Shown here piece by piece: positions 6,695 through 16,293 of a stretch of 42,873 nucleotides of DNA. Made by a program: the position numbers and the translations under genes. Location: assembly GCA_016649745.1 (NCBI GenBank), contig JAENXD010000002.1, positions 1 through 42,873 on the forward strand, in the 5' to 3' direction. The stretch is from Flavobacteriaceae bacterium. GTDB taxonomy: Bacteria > Bacteroidota > Bacteroidia > Flavobacteriales > Flavobacteriaceae. Every line of letters starts with the position of its first letter. The stretch's first letter is position 1. The notes beneath the pieces were generated by a model, which was not told the DNA's origin, did no database searches, and saw only the letters and a list, made by a program, of their open reading frames with translations.

Positions 6695-9472
6695 ATGAAA
6701 CACATTAAAATCCCTTTTTTACTTATATCACTATTCATTTCCTGGTTTTTAAAAGCCCAGGAGTTGCAACCAATAGAGAAATATGCTACTGAAGACTATG
6801 GCGGTGGCAATCAGAATTGGATGATTTCCCAAGCGCCCAACAAAATTATTTATGTGGCAAATAATGATGGCCTATTGGAATTTAATGGAGCTAGCTGGAA
6901 AATTTACCCATCACCTAACAATACCATTATAAGAGCCGTAAATGTTATTAATGACAGAATTTATATTGGTTGTTATATGGAATTTGGATATTGGGAAAAG
7001 GATGATTTTGGCATATTAAAATACAATTCGTTGGTTCCTTATCTTGATGTTGACATGATCGATGATGAGCATTTCTGGAACATTATAACATATGATGAAT
7101 TGATAATTTTTCAATCCTTTAATAGAATATATTTTTTTGATACCATTAAAAACAAATTTAACATTATAAGCTCCAACAATCAAATCACAAAAATTTTTAA
7201 AGCTGATAATGTTTTTTATTATTACATACTTAATGAAGGATTATATACTTTTGAAGAAGGTAAATCAAAGTTAATTTCAAATGATTCAACATTTAATAAA
7301 GGTATCATCATTAATATTTTTTCGATAGATGGTGGATTGCTTATTCTAACTCGTAATTCAGGTTTTTTTACTTTTAAAGATAATATAGCCACAGAATGGA
7401 ATGTTGAAGTAAATAAGACTTTAGTTAAAATGAAAGTTTTTAACAGTATTCGGCTGAATGATAAGAGTTTTGTTTTAGGCACAATTTCAAATGGAATTAT
7501 TTATTTAACAGAAGAAGGTGTTATCAACTATCAGATTAACCAAAATAATGGATTAAGCAACAACACGGCTTTATCACTGTTTGAAGATCAAGATGAAAAT
7601 ATATGGATTGGTTTAGACAATGGTATTAATTGTATCAACATAAAATCACCTGTTAGAATTTTTAATGATGATAGAGGTTTTCTTGGTACCGTGTATACAT
7701 CAACCATATTTGATAATTATATTTATTTAGGCACTAATCAAGGTTTATTTTATAAAAAAATTGATGCTGCTGCTGAACCATATAAAATTATTGAGGGTAC
7801 AGCCGGTCAAGTATGGAATTTATTTGTTTTTAATAATGAGTTGTTTTGTGGTCATCATTTAGGCACCTATATAATTAAAATGAATAAAGCCACAAAAATT
7901 TCTAACATTCCCGGTACTTGGGGGTTTAAGGCTATTCCAACCTTAAAAAACGGATTGCTTCAAGGAAATTATAATGGTTTTAATGTATTAATTAAAAATG
8001 ATGGAAAATGGAATTTTAGAAATAAAATAGCTGGATTTGATAATTCTGCAAGGTTCTTTGAATTTTTAAATACGAATGAAATATTTGTAAATCATGAATA
8101 TGAGGGGGTTTTTAAACTTACTGTAAATGATAGTTTTACTTCTTTTTTAAAGGTGTCTAAGCAACTTGAACCTCCAATTGGAAAACATTCGAGTTTAGTA
8201 AAATTTAAAAATAATATATTATATGGGTTTAATGAGGGGGTATTTAAATATGATGCTAAAAAAAATAAGTTTTTAAAGGATTCCATTTTAAGCACTATTG
8301 TTAAAAATGAAACATTTCTGTCAGGAAAATTAGTTGTTGATGAAACTCAAAATTTATGGGGGTTTTCTAAAGAGAACCTTAGCTATGTTTCAATTAATGA
8401 TTTAACAAGTGAATTTAACATTCATACAGTTTCTATTCCTGCAAATTTAAGAAAAGGAATTTTAGGGTACGAAAATATTTCACACATTAAAAATAATGAA
8501 TATCTGTTGGGTACATCTAGCGGCTATATAACGTTAGATCTTGCCGCCTTAAACCAAAGTGATAAGTATATAGTTATTATAGATAAAATTTCAATAAAAA
8601 GCAATAACTTAACAAACATACCTATCAATTTAAAAAATGAAGGTGAATTTAAGTATAAACAAAACTCAATAACTTTCAATTACAGTGTACCTGAGTATGA
8701 TAAATACCAAATCGTAAAATACCAGTATAAACTTAATGGTAATGTTGATAAATGGAGTGAGTGGACAGAAAAAACTGAATTGATATTTGATAACCTCCCT
8801 TTTGGTAATTATAATTTTGAAGTGAGAGCAAAAGTTGGGAACAAACTAACTGAAAATATTGCTAGTTACAATTTTGAAATTTTGAAACCATGGTATTTTT
8901 CTAACTTGACATTTATAGCTTATATCCTTTCATTTTTAGGTATTTTATTAATTATTCATAAAGCAAATAAAAGATATTATAAAAAACAGCTTAGGCATAA
9001 GCAATTGGAAAGTGAGCAATTAATTATCCGTATGAAAAATGAAAAGTTAAATCAAGATATTGAAAATAAAAATAGAGAGTTGGCAATTTCAACAATGAGT
9101 ATTATTAATAAAAATGAATTACTTAGTAGTATAAAGAAAGAATTAAAAATGAACGATATTGAATCAAGTAATTTACAAGTATTGAAATTAATTGATGGAA
9201 ATTTAAATAACACAAAGGATTGGGATGTTTTTAAGGAAGCCTTTAATAATGCAGATAAAGACTTTTTAAAAAAGATAAAATCACTTCATCCTGAACTTAC
9301 TCCAAATGATTTACGTTTTTGTGCCTATTTACGTTTAAATCTTTCTTCAAAAGAAATAGCACCACTATTGAACATGGCCGTTAGAAGTGTTGAGACAAAA
9401 CGTTACAGATTAAGAAAACAAATGGGTTTGCCCCATGATTCTAGCTTGGTAAGCTACATATTGGAAATTTAA
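6695..9472 (+). CDS. PUL regulator: beta-propeller, Y_Y_Y, membrane helix, LuxR-type HTH
   Basis: A 925-residue one-component regulator. It has a signal peptide (about 1-21, ending KAQ), a long region of two-component-regulator propeller repeats (about 25-650, e.g. DENIWIGLDNGIN), a triple-tyrosine (Y_Y_Y) domain (about 655-730) and one transmembrane helix (about 737-757). A charged coiled coil follows, then a C-terminal GerE/LuxR-like HTH (868-925, SSKEIAPLLNMAVRSVETKRYR). Unlike hybrid two-component PUL sensors it has no histidine kinase, receiver or AraC domain. It should sense a glycan fragment in the periplasm and bind DNA from the membrane, most likely upstream of the susC homologue 294 bases away. 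The ligand is unknown. Confidence 0.88.
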   Translation: MKHIKIPFLLISLFISWFLKAQELQPIEKYATEDYGGGNQNWMISQAPNKIIYVANNDGLLEFNGASWKIYPSPNNTIIRAVNVINDRIYIGCYMEFGYWEKDDFGILKYNSLVPYLDVDMIDDEHFWNIITYDELIIFQSFNRIYFFDTIKNKFNIISSNNQITKIFKADNVFYYYILNEGLYTFEEGKSKLISNDSTFNKGIIINIFSIDGGLLILTRNSGFFTFKDNIATEWNVEVNKTLVKMKVFNSIRLNDKSFVLGTISNGIIYLTEEGVINYQINQNNGLSNNTALSLFEDQDENIWIGLDNGINCINIKSPVRIFNDDRGFLGTVYTSTIFDNYIYLGTNQGLFYKKIDAAAEPYKIIEGTAGQVWNLFVFNNELFCGHHLGTYIIKMNKATKISNIPGTWGFKAIPTLKNGLLQGNYNGFNVLIKNDGKWNFRNKIAGFDNSARFFEFLNTNEIFVNHEYEGVFKLTVNDSFTSFLKVSKQLEPPIGKHSSLVKFKNNILYGFNEGVFKYDAKKNKFLKDSILSTIVKNETFLSGKLVVDETQNLWGFSKENLSYVSINDLTSEFNIHTVSIPANLRKGILGYENISHIKNNEYLLGTSSGYITLDLAALNQSDKYIVIIDKISIKSNNLTNIPINLKNEGEFKYKQNSITFNYSVPEYDKYQIVKYQYKLNGNVDKWSEWTEKTELIFDNLPFGNYNFEVRAKVGNKLTENIASYNFEILKPWYFSNLTFIAYILSFLGILLIIHKANKRYYKKQLRHKQLESEQLIIRMKNEKLNQDIENKNRELAISTMSIINKNELLSSIKKELKMNDIESSNLQVLKLIDGNLNNTKDWDVFKEAFNNADKDFLKKIKSLHPELTPNDLRFCAYLRLNLSSKEIAPLLNMAVRSVETKRYRLRKQMGLPHDSSLVSYILEI

Positions 9473-9766
9473 TAACACAGCATATGTTAAATTCAATACG
9501 ACATTACCACAACGCAAACCTTGTAGTTGTGTTAAAAAACATGGATTTTTAAATATCCGTAATTTTTTTAGAAGCTTCAAGCCTTATATTATAAAGAAAT
9601 TTTCACCTAAATAATTTAAATTTTAACAATATTTTAAGTTTGTCTGTTTTTTGTTGTGGTACACTTTAATATAACAGGGAAAACAATGATTAATTTTGAG
9701 AATATGCTTTTTGGACTTATCCAAGAGTTTTAATAAAACAAAATTTTAACTTAACTCAATTGATTT
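9473..9766. promoter_or_regulatory. intergenic region with probable susC promoter
   Basis: These 294 bases without a gene separate the regulator from susC. TAATTTTG at 9691-9698 matches the Bacteroidota -7 consensus TAnnTTTG, but no TTG lies at the usual upstream distance. A small inverted repeat (CACAAC at 9508, GTTGTG at 9526) is present. The regulator's operator is expected here but cannot be identified from one copy. Confidence 0.35.
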
Positions 9767-12700
9767 ATGAAATTTAGATTATTCACCAAAAAAGTCAGAT
9801 TACTATTCTCACTTTTTTTATTCTTGGGTATTTTTGTTGCTTCGGCACAAACCTTTGAGATTAACGGAACCGTTACTGACGTGAATGAATCTCCTTTACC
9901 TGGAGTTTCTATTGTTGTAAAAAACACAACTAAAGGAATAACAACAGATTTTGGAGGTAAATTTACACTGTCTAATATTCAAAATGGAGAAACGTTAGTT
10001 TTTTCTTATCTTGGATATGTAACAAATGAAATTGTAATTAGCAATTCAAATTATTTAAACATAATACTTAATGAAGACACGCAACGGTTGAATGAAGTTG
10101 TTGTTACAGCCTTGGGTATTAAACGTGAGGAAAAAGCGCTTGGTTATGCTGTTCAAAAAGTAGCAGGTGAGTCTCTCCAAACTGTAAGAGGTATAGATGT
10201 TGGAACTTCTCTTACGGGTAAAGTTTCGGGTTTAAAAGTACTTAATAGCACTGAATTTGGTGCTGCCCCAGACATTCAAATTCGTGGAGAAAACCCTCTG
10301 TTGGTTATTGATGGTGTTCCGTATCAAAACATGACCCTTAGAGATATCGCTGCAGATGATATTGAATCTATGAGTGTACTTAAGGGAGCAACTGCTTCTG
10401 CACTTTATGGATTTAGAGGGCAAGGTGGTGCAATTATGATTACTACTAAAAAAAGTGGTAATGGGGGTTTATCGGTTTCTATAAATAGCGGATCTATGTT
10501 TTCTGCGGGTTTTCTGGCCATTCCTGAATTACAATCTACATTTGGACGTACAGTAAGTATAGCTACTAATATTTATGATAGAGGGGCAAATGGTTCATGG
10601 GGAGTGCCTATGGACGGACGTGAAGTTATTCAATGGGATCCTATTTCAAAAACACTAGTACCTATGCCGTATTTACCAATAGGAAAAGATAATTTTAATA
10701 ATTTTCTTGAACAAGGTTATATTTTAAATAATAGCATCAGTATTTTACAACAAGGTGAAAAGGGAAGTTTCCGTGTTTCTGCTACAAAAGTGGACAATGT
10801 AGGTCAATATCCAAATTCTAAATTTAACAAATATACTTTTAGTTTAGGGGGTGAAATGAAGACAGACAAATTTAGTCTATCCTCTACCATGTCTTATAGT
10901 AAGCAAACTTCTCCAAATTTAGGATTTAATGGTTATAGAGCTTATGACCCTATGTACAGCATGCTTATTTGGGGAGCTGGAGATTGGGATGTTAGAGATT
11001 ATAAAGACTATTGGATAGTTAAAAATGAAATACAAAACAGTAGTTACACTGCTGGAGCTAATAATCCTTATTTTGATAGAAACGAAAGAACAAGAAGTGC
11101 AAATAAGGATATTCTAAATGGAATGCTTTCAGTTAATTACGATATTAATTCGTGGTTAAAAGTTACAAATCGTGTTGGGTTAGATACTTATAGTAATGTG
11201 CAGGAAGTAACTGTTTCAGTAGGTTCATTCCAAGGAGCAGGTACCGCCAAAGTTATTGATGGAGGTTCAGAAATTTGGGGGGAATCAAGAAAAGGTTCCT
11301 TTAACAAAGGAATTGCAAGAGGCTACAGTATAAATGAAGATTTAATATTTTTATTTAATAAAAAAATAAATGATTTTGTGGTAGATGGTCTTGTAGGTGG
11401 TTCCATTTCATACAATCAAGATGAAGGTATAGAGGCTTTAACTAAAGGAGGTCTTTCAATACCAGGTTTTTATTCACTTAAGGCATCCATACTTCCAGTT
11501 TCAGTAAATTCAAAAATATATAAAAGACAAGTAAATAGTTTATATGGTCGTATGGGAGTATCATATAAAGGAATTATTTTTGCAGAAACTACTTTGCGTA
11601 ATGACTGGACTTCAACACTTTCAAAAGATAATCGCTCCTACTTATATCCATCTTTTTCAGCAAGTTTTGTAGCTTCAGAACTATTACCTAAAACAGATTG
11701 GTTATCATTCTGGAAAATTCGTGCATCTCAAACAACTGCAAAAAAACCAGCTGACATCTATGATATTAACATGGCTTATACAATTACACCAAATGCTTGG
11801 GGTAATTTAACTTCAGCATCTTATCCTGGAACAATTCGTGGGACAGATCTTAATGCAGAATCTTCATCAACATTTGAGGTGGGAACGGCAATGAAGTTTT
11901 TCAATAAAAGGGCTTCCTTAGACGTATCCTATTACAACAAAAGAATGTATGATTTTTTAAAACCAAACACAATTAGTCAGGCATCTGGTTATGACAAAAA
12001 CTATATAAATATAGACGAAGAAATTACTAGAAAAGGAATTGAAATTTCTGCAGATGTAACACCATTTAAAACAGCAGATTGGCAATGGGATCTAAATTTA
12101 AACTGGTCTAAATATGCACGTTATTATACAAAATTAGATGATGATTTTTCTACTGACCAACCTTGGGTAAAAGTTGGAGAGAGAGTTGATTATTATATAA
12201 TTAATGACTATTTAAAAGATCCAAGTGGAAACATAATTCACAGTAACGGTTTGCCTGAATATTCAAAATTTGGTTCAAAATTTGGAAACTATGATCCAGA
12301 TTGGATTTGGGGGCTGAGTTCAAGTTTAAAATATAAAAATTGGGCGTTACAGGTCTCGTTTGATGGACGTGTAGGGGGATTAGCTCAAACAAGTACTGAA
12401 ATGTATATGTGGATTTCAGGTTCTCATCCAGATTCAGTTGTACCCGAAAGAATGCTAGACGCCACACTACCTGGTACGAGCAACTACACGGGTCAAGGTG
12501 TTAAAGTAGTTTCAGGAGATGTGAGTTTTGATACTTATGGTAATATAGTTACTGATACACGTATGTATGCACCAAATGATATCCCTGTAACTTATAAGAC
12601 TTACATTAGTAAATATCACAAAGGTACAGCATGGGGCGGATCTCCTTCTCCGGTAGATACTTACAGTACTACATTTTTTAAAATGAGAGAAATGTCAATT

Positions 12701-12886
12701 ACTTATATTGTATCTAAAGAGTTTTCAAATAAGTTAAATGCCAAAAATATTTCAGTTTCTGCAATAGGGCAAAACCTATTATTATGGACAAAAGATTTTA
12801 AATACTCTGATCCCGATGGTGGAAGTGATGACTTTAGTGATCCATCTCAAAGATATATAGGGTTTAATTTAAAACTCGATTTCTAA
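9767..12886 (+). CDS. SusC-like TonB-dependent outer-membrane transporter
   Basis: 1039 residues, a normal SusC size. It has a signal peptide (about 1-28, ending ASAQ), a CarboxypepD_reg-like domain (about 30-110, INGTVTDVNESPLPGVSIVV to FSYLGYV), the EVVVTALGIKREEK linker and a plug domain with IQIRGENPLLVIDGVPYQN. A long beta-barrel ends in an aromatic residue (LKLDF). The plug segment is shorter than the usual IRG...PLYVVDGVP form. It is expected to import oligosaccharides using TonB energy together with the SusD lipoprotein encoded 26 bases downstream. Substrate specificity cannot be read from sequence; the neighbouring enzymes suggest a beta-glucan. Confidence 0.96.
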   Translation: MKFRLFTKKVRLLFSLFLFLGIFVASAQTFEINGTVTDVNESPLPGVSIVVKNTTKGITTDFGGKFTLSNIQNGETLVFSYLGYVTNEIVISNSNYLNIILNEDTQRLNEVVVTALGIKREEKALGYAVQKVAGESLQTVRGIDVGTSLTGKVSGLKVLNSTEFGAAPDIQIRGENPLLVIDGVPYQNMTLRDIAADDIESMSVLKGATASALYGFRGQGGAIMITTKKSGNGGLSVSINSGSMFSAGFLAIPELQSTFGRTVSIATNIYDRGANGSWGVPMDGREVIQWDPISKTLVPMPYLPIGKDNFNNFLEQGYILNNSISILQQGEKGSFRVSATKVDNVGQYPNSKFNKYTFSLGGEMKTDKFSLSSTMSYSKQTSPNLGFNGYRAYDPMYSMLIWGAGDWDVRDYKDYWIVKNEIQNSSYTAGANNPYFDRNERTRSANKDILNGMLSVNYDINSWLKVTNRVGLDTYSNVQEVTVSVGSFQGAGTAKVIDGGSEIWGESRKGSFNKGIARGYSINEDLIFLFNKKINDFVVDGLVGGSISYNQDEGIEALTKGGLSIPGFYSLKASILPVSVNSKIYKRQVNSLYGRMGVSYKGIIFAETTLRNDWTSTLSKDNRSYLYPSFSASFVASELLPKTDWLSFWKIRASQTTAKKPADIYDINMAYTITPNAWGNLTSASYPGTIRGTDLNAESSSTFEVGTAMKFFNKRASLDVSYYNKRMYDFLKPNTISQASGYDKNYINIDEEITRKGIEISADVTPFKTADWQWDLNLNWSKYARYYTKLDDDFSTDQPWVKVGERVDYYIINDYLKDPSGNIIHSNGLPEYSKFGSKFGNYDPDWIWGLSSSLKYKNWALQVSFDGRVGGLAQTSTEMYMWISGSHPDSVVPERMLDATLPGTSNYTGQGVKVVSGDVSFDTYGNIVTDTRMYAPNDIPVTYKTYISKYHKGTAWGGSPSPVDTYSTTFFKMREMSITYIVSKEFSNKLNAKNISVSAIGQNLLLWTKDFKYSDPDGGSDDFSDPSQRYIGFNLKLDF

Positions 12887-12912
12887 TTTATTAACTAAGA
12901 AATTTAAAAAAA

Positions 12913-14442
12913 ATGAAAACAATAAAAAAACTTGTAACAACAGGAACCATTCTAATCTTGTTATTGGTAGTTGGCAGTTGCAGCAACTTTGATGATTTGA
13001 ATGATAATCCGGATGCAACTACAGAAGGAAATGCAGCAATGCTATGTACTAATGTCGTATTACGAATTACAGAATTTGGAGGAAAAGATTCAAAAGCAAT
13101 GATTTCAGATAATGCCCTCCCTAAATACGTAGGTTATGCAAATGAAGGACAATTAGCTTCCCAATATAATTTAATAGGAGGCAGTAGTTTTGGTGCAATG
13201 ACAATACTTCCGAATATTGATAAAATGATTGAGTATGCAACAGGGAGCACTATGGAGAATTCCTATAGAGGAGTTGGAAAATTTGCAACAGCTTTGATGT
13301 TCTATAATCTTACGATGGAAATGGGAGATATTCCTTATTCTGAAGCTAACCTTGGTCAAAATGGTGTTTATAAGCCAAAATATGATTCTCAAGAAACTGT
13401 TTTGATTGGTGTATTAAATGATTTAGTTGAAGCTGATCAATTTTTTGCAACAGGAATAACATTTACAGGTGATCCAACGCCATATAATGGAAATCCTGAA
13501 AAATGGCGTAAAGCAACTAATGCATTGGCTTTGAAAGTATTAATGAGTTTAAGTAAAAAAGAAACAGTTGCTTCATTAGATGTAAAAAATCGATTTGCAA
13601 CGATTGTAGCTGCTGGTAATTTAATGGATGCGTCAACAGGTTTTTATGGGCTAAACTATTCAGCTACTAATAAGCATCCAATTTCTGGAACAAATGATTT
13701 GTTTACATCAAAAACTATTTTAAGTTCTTTACTTGTTGAAAATTTAAAATTACTAAATGACAATCGTTTGTTTTATTTTGGTGAACCAGCAGTAGCTGAA
13801 ATAACTGCAGGAAAATTAATGTCAGATCCTGCAGCCTATATAGGCGTTGATGTTGAAATGAACTATTCTCAAATGAATTTAAACCATAGTGCTGGTTTAT
13901 ACTCCTTACTCAATAAACGTTATTTATCTCAAGAAGCTACTGAGCCTTTGAGAAAAATTACTTATGCAGAACAAGAACTAATTCTTTCTGAAGCTGTAAT
14001 TCGTGGTTGGATTACAGGTTCAGCTCAAACACATTACGAAAACGGTGTTAAAGCTGCTTTGACTGATGTTATGGAAGTTACATCAAGTTTTGCACACGAG
14101 AAAGCGATTACTTCGACCTATATTAACACTTATTTTGTTGGAGAAGCTGCATTTAAAGCTACTACTAGTGACCAATTGAAGCAAATTTGGATGCAACGTT
14201 ATATTCTTAACTTTATGCAAGAAGCACAATCAAGCTTTTTTGAATACCGCAGAAATACGTATCCAATTTTTCCAATTAATGTCGCTACGAGTTTAAATAC
14301 TGAAAATTTATCAGGGATACCAATGCGTTGGACTTACCCTAGTTCTGAAAATTCGGTTAATCGAGAAAATTTAATAATCGCATTAGATCGTCAATATGAA
14401 GGTTATGATGAGATTAATAAAATAATGTGGGTGCTTAAATAA
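12913..14442 (+). CDS. SusD/RagB-like glycan-binding lipoprotein (SusD-like_2 type)
   Basis: 509 residues with a lipoprotein signal peptide whose lipobox VVGSC puts the lipidated cysteine at residue 23. The start of the mature protein (NFDDLNDNPDATTE) and the helical TPR-like region with RKATNALALKVLMSLSKKE are typical of the SusD-like_2 branch of the SusD/RagB superfamily. It should sit as a lid on the preceding SusC barrel and capture the glycan at the cell surface. A strong terminator follows at 14459, so susCD can be made in excess over the enzymes downstream. Confidence 0.93.
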   Translation: MKTIKKLVTTGTILILLLVVGSCSNFDDLNDNPDATTEGNAAMLCTNVVLRITEFGGKDSKAMISDNALPKYVGYANEGQLASQYNLIGGSSFGAMTILPNIDKMIEYATGSTMENSYRGVGKFATALMFYNLTMEMGDIPYSEANLGQNGVYKPKYDSQETVLIGVLNDLVEADQFFATGITFTGDPTPYNGNPEKWRKATNALALKVLMSLSKKETVASLDVKNRFATIVAAGNLMDASTGFYGLNYSATNKHPISGTNDLFTSKTILSSLLVENLKLLNDNRLFYFGEPAVAEITAGKLMSDPAAYIGVDVEMNYSQMNLNHSAGLYSLLNKRYLSQEATEPLRKITYAEQELILSEAVIRGWITGSAQTHYENGVKAALTDVMEVTSSFAHEKAITSTYINTYFVGEAAFKATTSDQLKQIWMQRYILNFMQEAQSSFFEYRRNTYPIFPINVATSLNTENLSGIPMRWTYPSSENSVNRENLIIALDRQYEGYDEINKIMWVLK

Positions 14443-14458
14443 TTAATGAATTTAAAAT

Positions 14459-14494
14459 AATTGTCTAGGAGAATTTCTCCTAGACAATTATTTT
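14459..14494 (+). terminator. strong terminator after susD
   Basis: A perfect 15-base inverted repeat (AATTGTCTAGGAGAA and its complement) around a single central base is followed by ATTTTC. The hairpin is unusually long and perfect. It divides the susCD transcript from the enzyme genes. Confidence 0.85.
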
Positions 14495-14608
14495 CAAAAA
14501 ATATTTCAGAAAAGGATACTTTTTATTTTAATTGTCATTTATATTTAAATAACCAATAGGGTGTAATTTAATATGCCTTAGGATAACAAGCAATATTATT
14601 AGATTTTT

Positions 14609-14616
14609 TATGTTTG
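14609..14616 (+). promoter_or_regulatory. possible -7 promoter element upstream of GDPD-GH16
   Basis: TATGTTTG matches the Bacteroidota -7 consensus TAnnTTTG and lies between the susD terminator and the next gene. No good -33 TTG is present, so confidence is low. Confidence 0.3.
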
Positions 14617-14663
14617 TTGTCTTGAAAAATATTTTCAATATTATTTGACTTAATTTTTTATCA

Positions 14664-14696
14664 GTTGCATCTGTTATTCATAAATGCAGAAGCAAC
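14664..14696 (+). promoter_or_regulatory. leader hairpin upstream of GDPD-GH16 gene
   Basis: GTTGC-A-TCTG pairs with CAGA-A-GCAAC, giving nine base pairs with one A-A mismatch and a 13-base loop, 21 bases before the ATG at 14718. It is followed by TTTAAAA and not a T-run, so it resembles a 5'-UTR stability or regulatory stem more than a terminator. Confidence 0.4.
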
Positions 14697-14717
14697 TTTA
14701 AAACAAGCCGTTACTAA

Positions 14718-16292
14718 ATGAACAAATTTAAATTAACATACTTTTTCCTATTGATTACAGTTTTTACACTTTTTTCAGGATGTAATTCAAATAAATCAGT
14801 TACACAAAGTAAAATTGTATTTGCTGATAATAAAGTTATAGCTCACAGAGGTGCTTGGAAAAAACATAATCTTCCGCAAAACTCAATAGCATCCCTAAAA
14901 CAAGCTATTAAATTAAATTGTACAGGTTCTGAATTTGATGTTAGAATGACTTTAGATGGGATTCTAATTATTAATCATGACCCACGTTACAATAATTTAG
15001 AAATTGAAAAGACCAACTACTCAAAGTTAGTAGCTTTTAAATTATCCAATGGAGAAAAACTCCCTACTTTAAAAGAATATTTATTGGCAGGTATTGAAAA
15101 TAATACAGCTACTAGGTTAGTTTGTGAAATAAAACCTTCAAAAATAAGCAAAGAAAGAGGACAGTTAATTGCTGCTAAAGTGGTTCAACTAGTTGAAAAG
15201 CTAAAAGCAAAGGACCTGATTATATATGTAAGTTTTGATTATGAAATTTTAAAAAAAATTAGAAAAATAGACCCAACAGCTTCAACACAATATTTAGAAA
15301 GTGATAAATCTATAGTTCAATTAAAAGAAGATGGTATTAGCGGTGCAGATTACTATTATGCTGATTACAAAAACCATGTTGAATGGATTGAAAGCGCGAA
15401 AAAAAACAACATAACATTAAATGCTTGGACCGTAAATAAAGTTGCTGATATGGATTGGTTTTTAGCAAATAATTTTGATTTTATGACCACAGACGAACCA
15501 GAATTATTATTGGAAACAGCAAAAAAATGGTCTGCTATTTATAAAGATTATAATCTGGTTTGGTCCGACGAATTTGAATATTCAGGGTTGCCAGATGATA
15601 CAAAATGGAATTATGAAGTTGGTGGCAGTGGTTGGGGAAATAATGAAAAACAGTTTTATTTAGAAAAATCACTCGAAAATTCATTTGTAAAAGATGGCAA
15701 ACTTCATATTGTGGCTTTAAAAAAAGATTTTGAAAATAATAATTATACTTCTGCGCGACTAGCCACTTATAAGAAATTTTTATTACAATATGGTAAAGTT
15801 GAAGTGATGGCAAAATTGCCAGAAGGAAAAGGAACTTGGCCGGCAATATGGATGTTACCCGAAAGTCTTCGAGAGAAAAAAGAAGTTTGGCCACTTTGTG
15901 GAGAAATAGATATCTTGGAACATGTGGGTAAAGATCCAAATGTAGTGCACACATCGCTTCATACTGAATTGTACAATTTTTGGAAAAAAAATCAATATAC
16001 CCATTTTGAAAAATTACCTGATGTCTTTAATGACTTTCACTTATATGGAATTGAGTGGACACCAGAGAGCATTCAGTTTTTTATAGATAATAAGTTGTTT
16101 TATGAAGCTATAAAAGGGGAAAATGGAAAGGTAACTACCAACGAAGGATGGCCTTTTGATAAACCGTATTTTTTAATTTTAAATCTTGCCATTGGCGGAA
16201 ATTGGGGAGGCAACATAGATGATGCAATTTTTCCTTCCGAAATGTTAATAGATTATGTTAGAATATACCAGAAACCAATATCCAACAATTAG
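14718..16292 (+). CDS. fusion lipoprotein: glycerophosphodiester phosphodiesterase + GH16 beta-glucanase
   Basis: 524 residues with lipobox LFSGC (Cys22). Residues about 38-270 form a complete GDPD-type TIM barrel: HRG at 43-45, metal and catalytic residues in GSEFDVR (Glu72, Asp74), NHDP (His87), CEIKPS, and the family ending NFDFMTTDEPELL. Residues about 280-520 form a complete GH16 laminarinase-like domain (LVWSDEFEY, then GEIDILEHVG with nucleophile Glu396 and acid/base Glu401, ending IDYVRIYQ). The reading frame is continuous and both active sites look intact. The GH16 half should cut beta-1,3-type glucan; the GDPD half should cleave a phosphodiester such as glycerophosphoryl groups. The combination suggests a phosphodiester-decorated glucan, which is inference. 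It lies in a PUL next to another phosphoesterase-fold gene. Confidence 0.93.
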   Translation: MNKFKLTYFFLLITVFTLFSGCNSNKSVTQSKIVFADNKVIAHRGAWKKHNLPQNSIASLKQAIKLNCTGSEFDVRMTLDGILIINHDPRYNNLEIEKTNYSKLVAFKLSNGEKLPTLKEYLLAGIENNTATRLVCEIKPSKISKERGQLIAAKVVQLVEKLKAKDLIIYVSFDYEILKKIRKIDPTASTQYLESDKSIVQLKEDGISGADYYYADYKNHVEWIESAKKNNITLNAWTVNKVADMDWFLANNFDFMTTDEPELLLETAKKWSAIYKDYNLVWSDEFEYSGLPDDTKWNYEVGGSGWGNNEKQFYLEKSLENSFVKDGKLHIVALKKDFENNNYTSARLATYKKFLLQYGKVEVMAKLPEGKGTWPAIWMLPESLREKKEVWPLCGEIDILEHVGKDPNVVHTSLHTELYNFWKKNQYTHFEKLPDVFNDFHLYGIEWTPESIQFFIDNKLFYEAIKGENGKVTTNEGWPFDKPYFLILNLAIGGNWGGNIDDAIFPSEMLIDYVRIYQKPISNN

Positions 16293-16293
16293 T

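Noticed and set aside
15535-15954. 139-codon minus-strand frame
   Set aside because: It lies fully antisense to the GH16 domain, whose catalytic motif is intact. The product has no family pattern.
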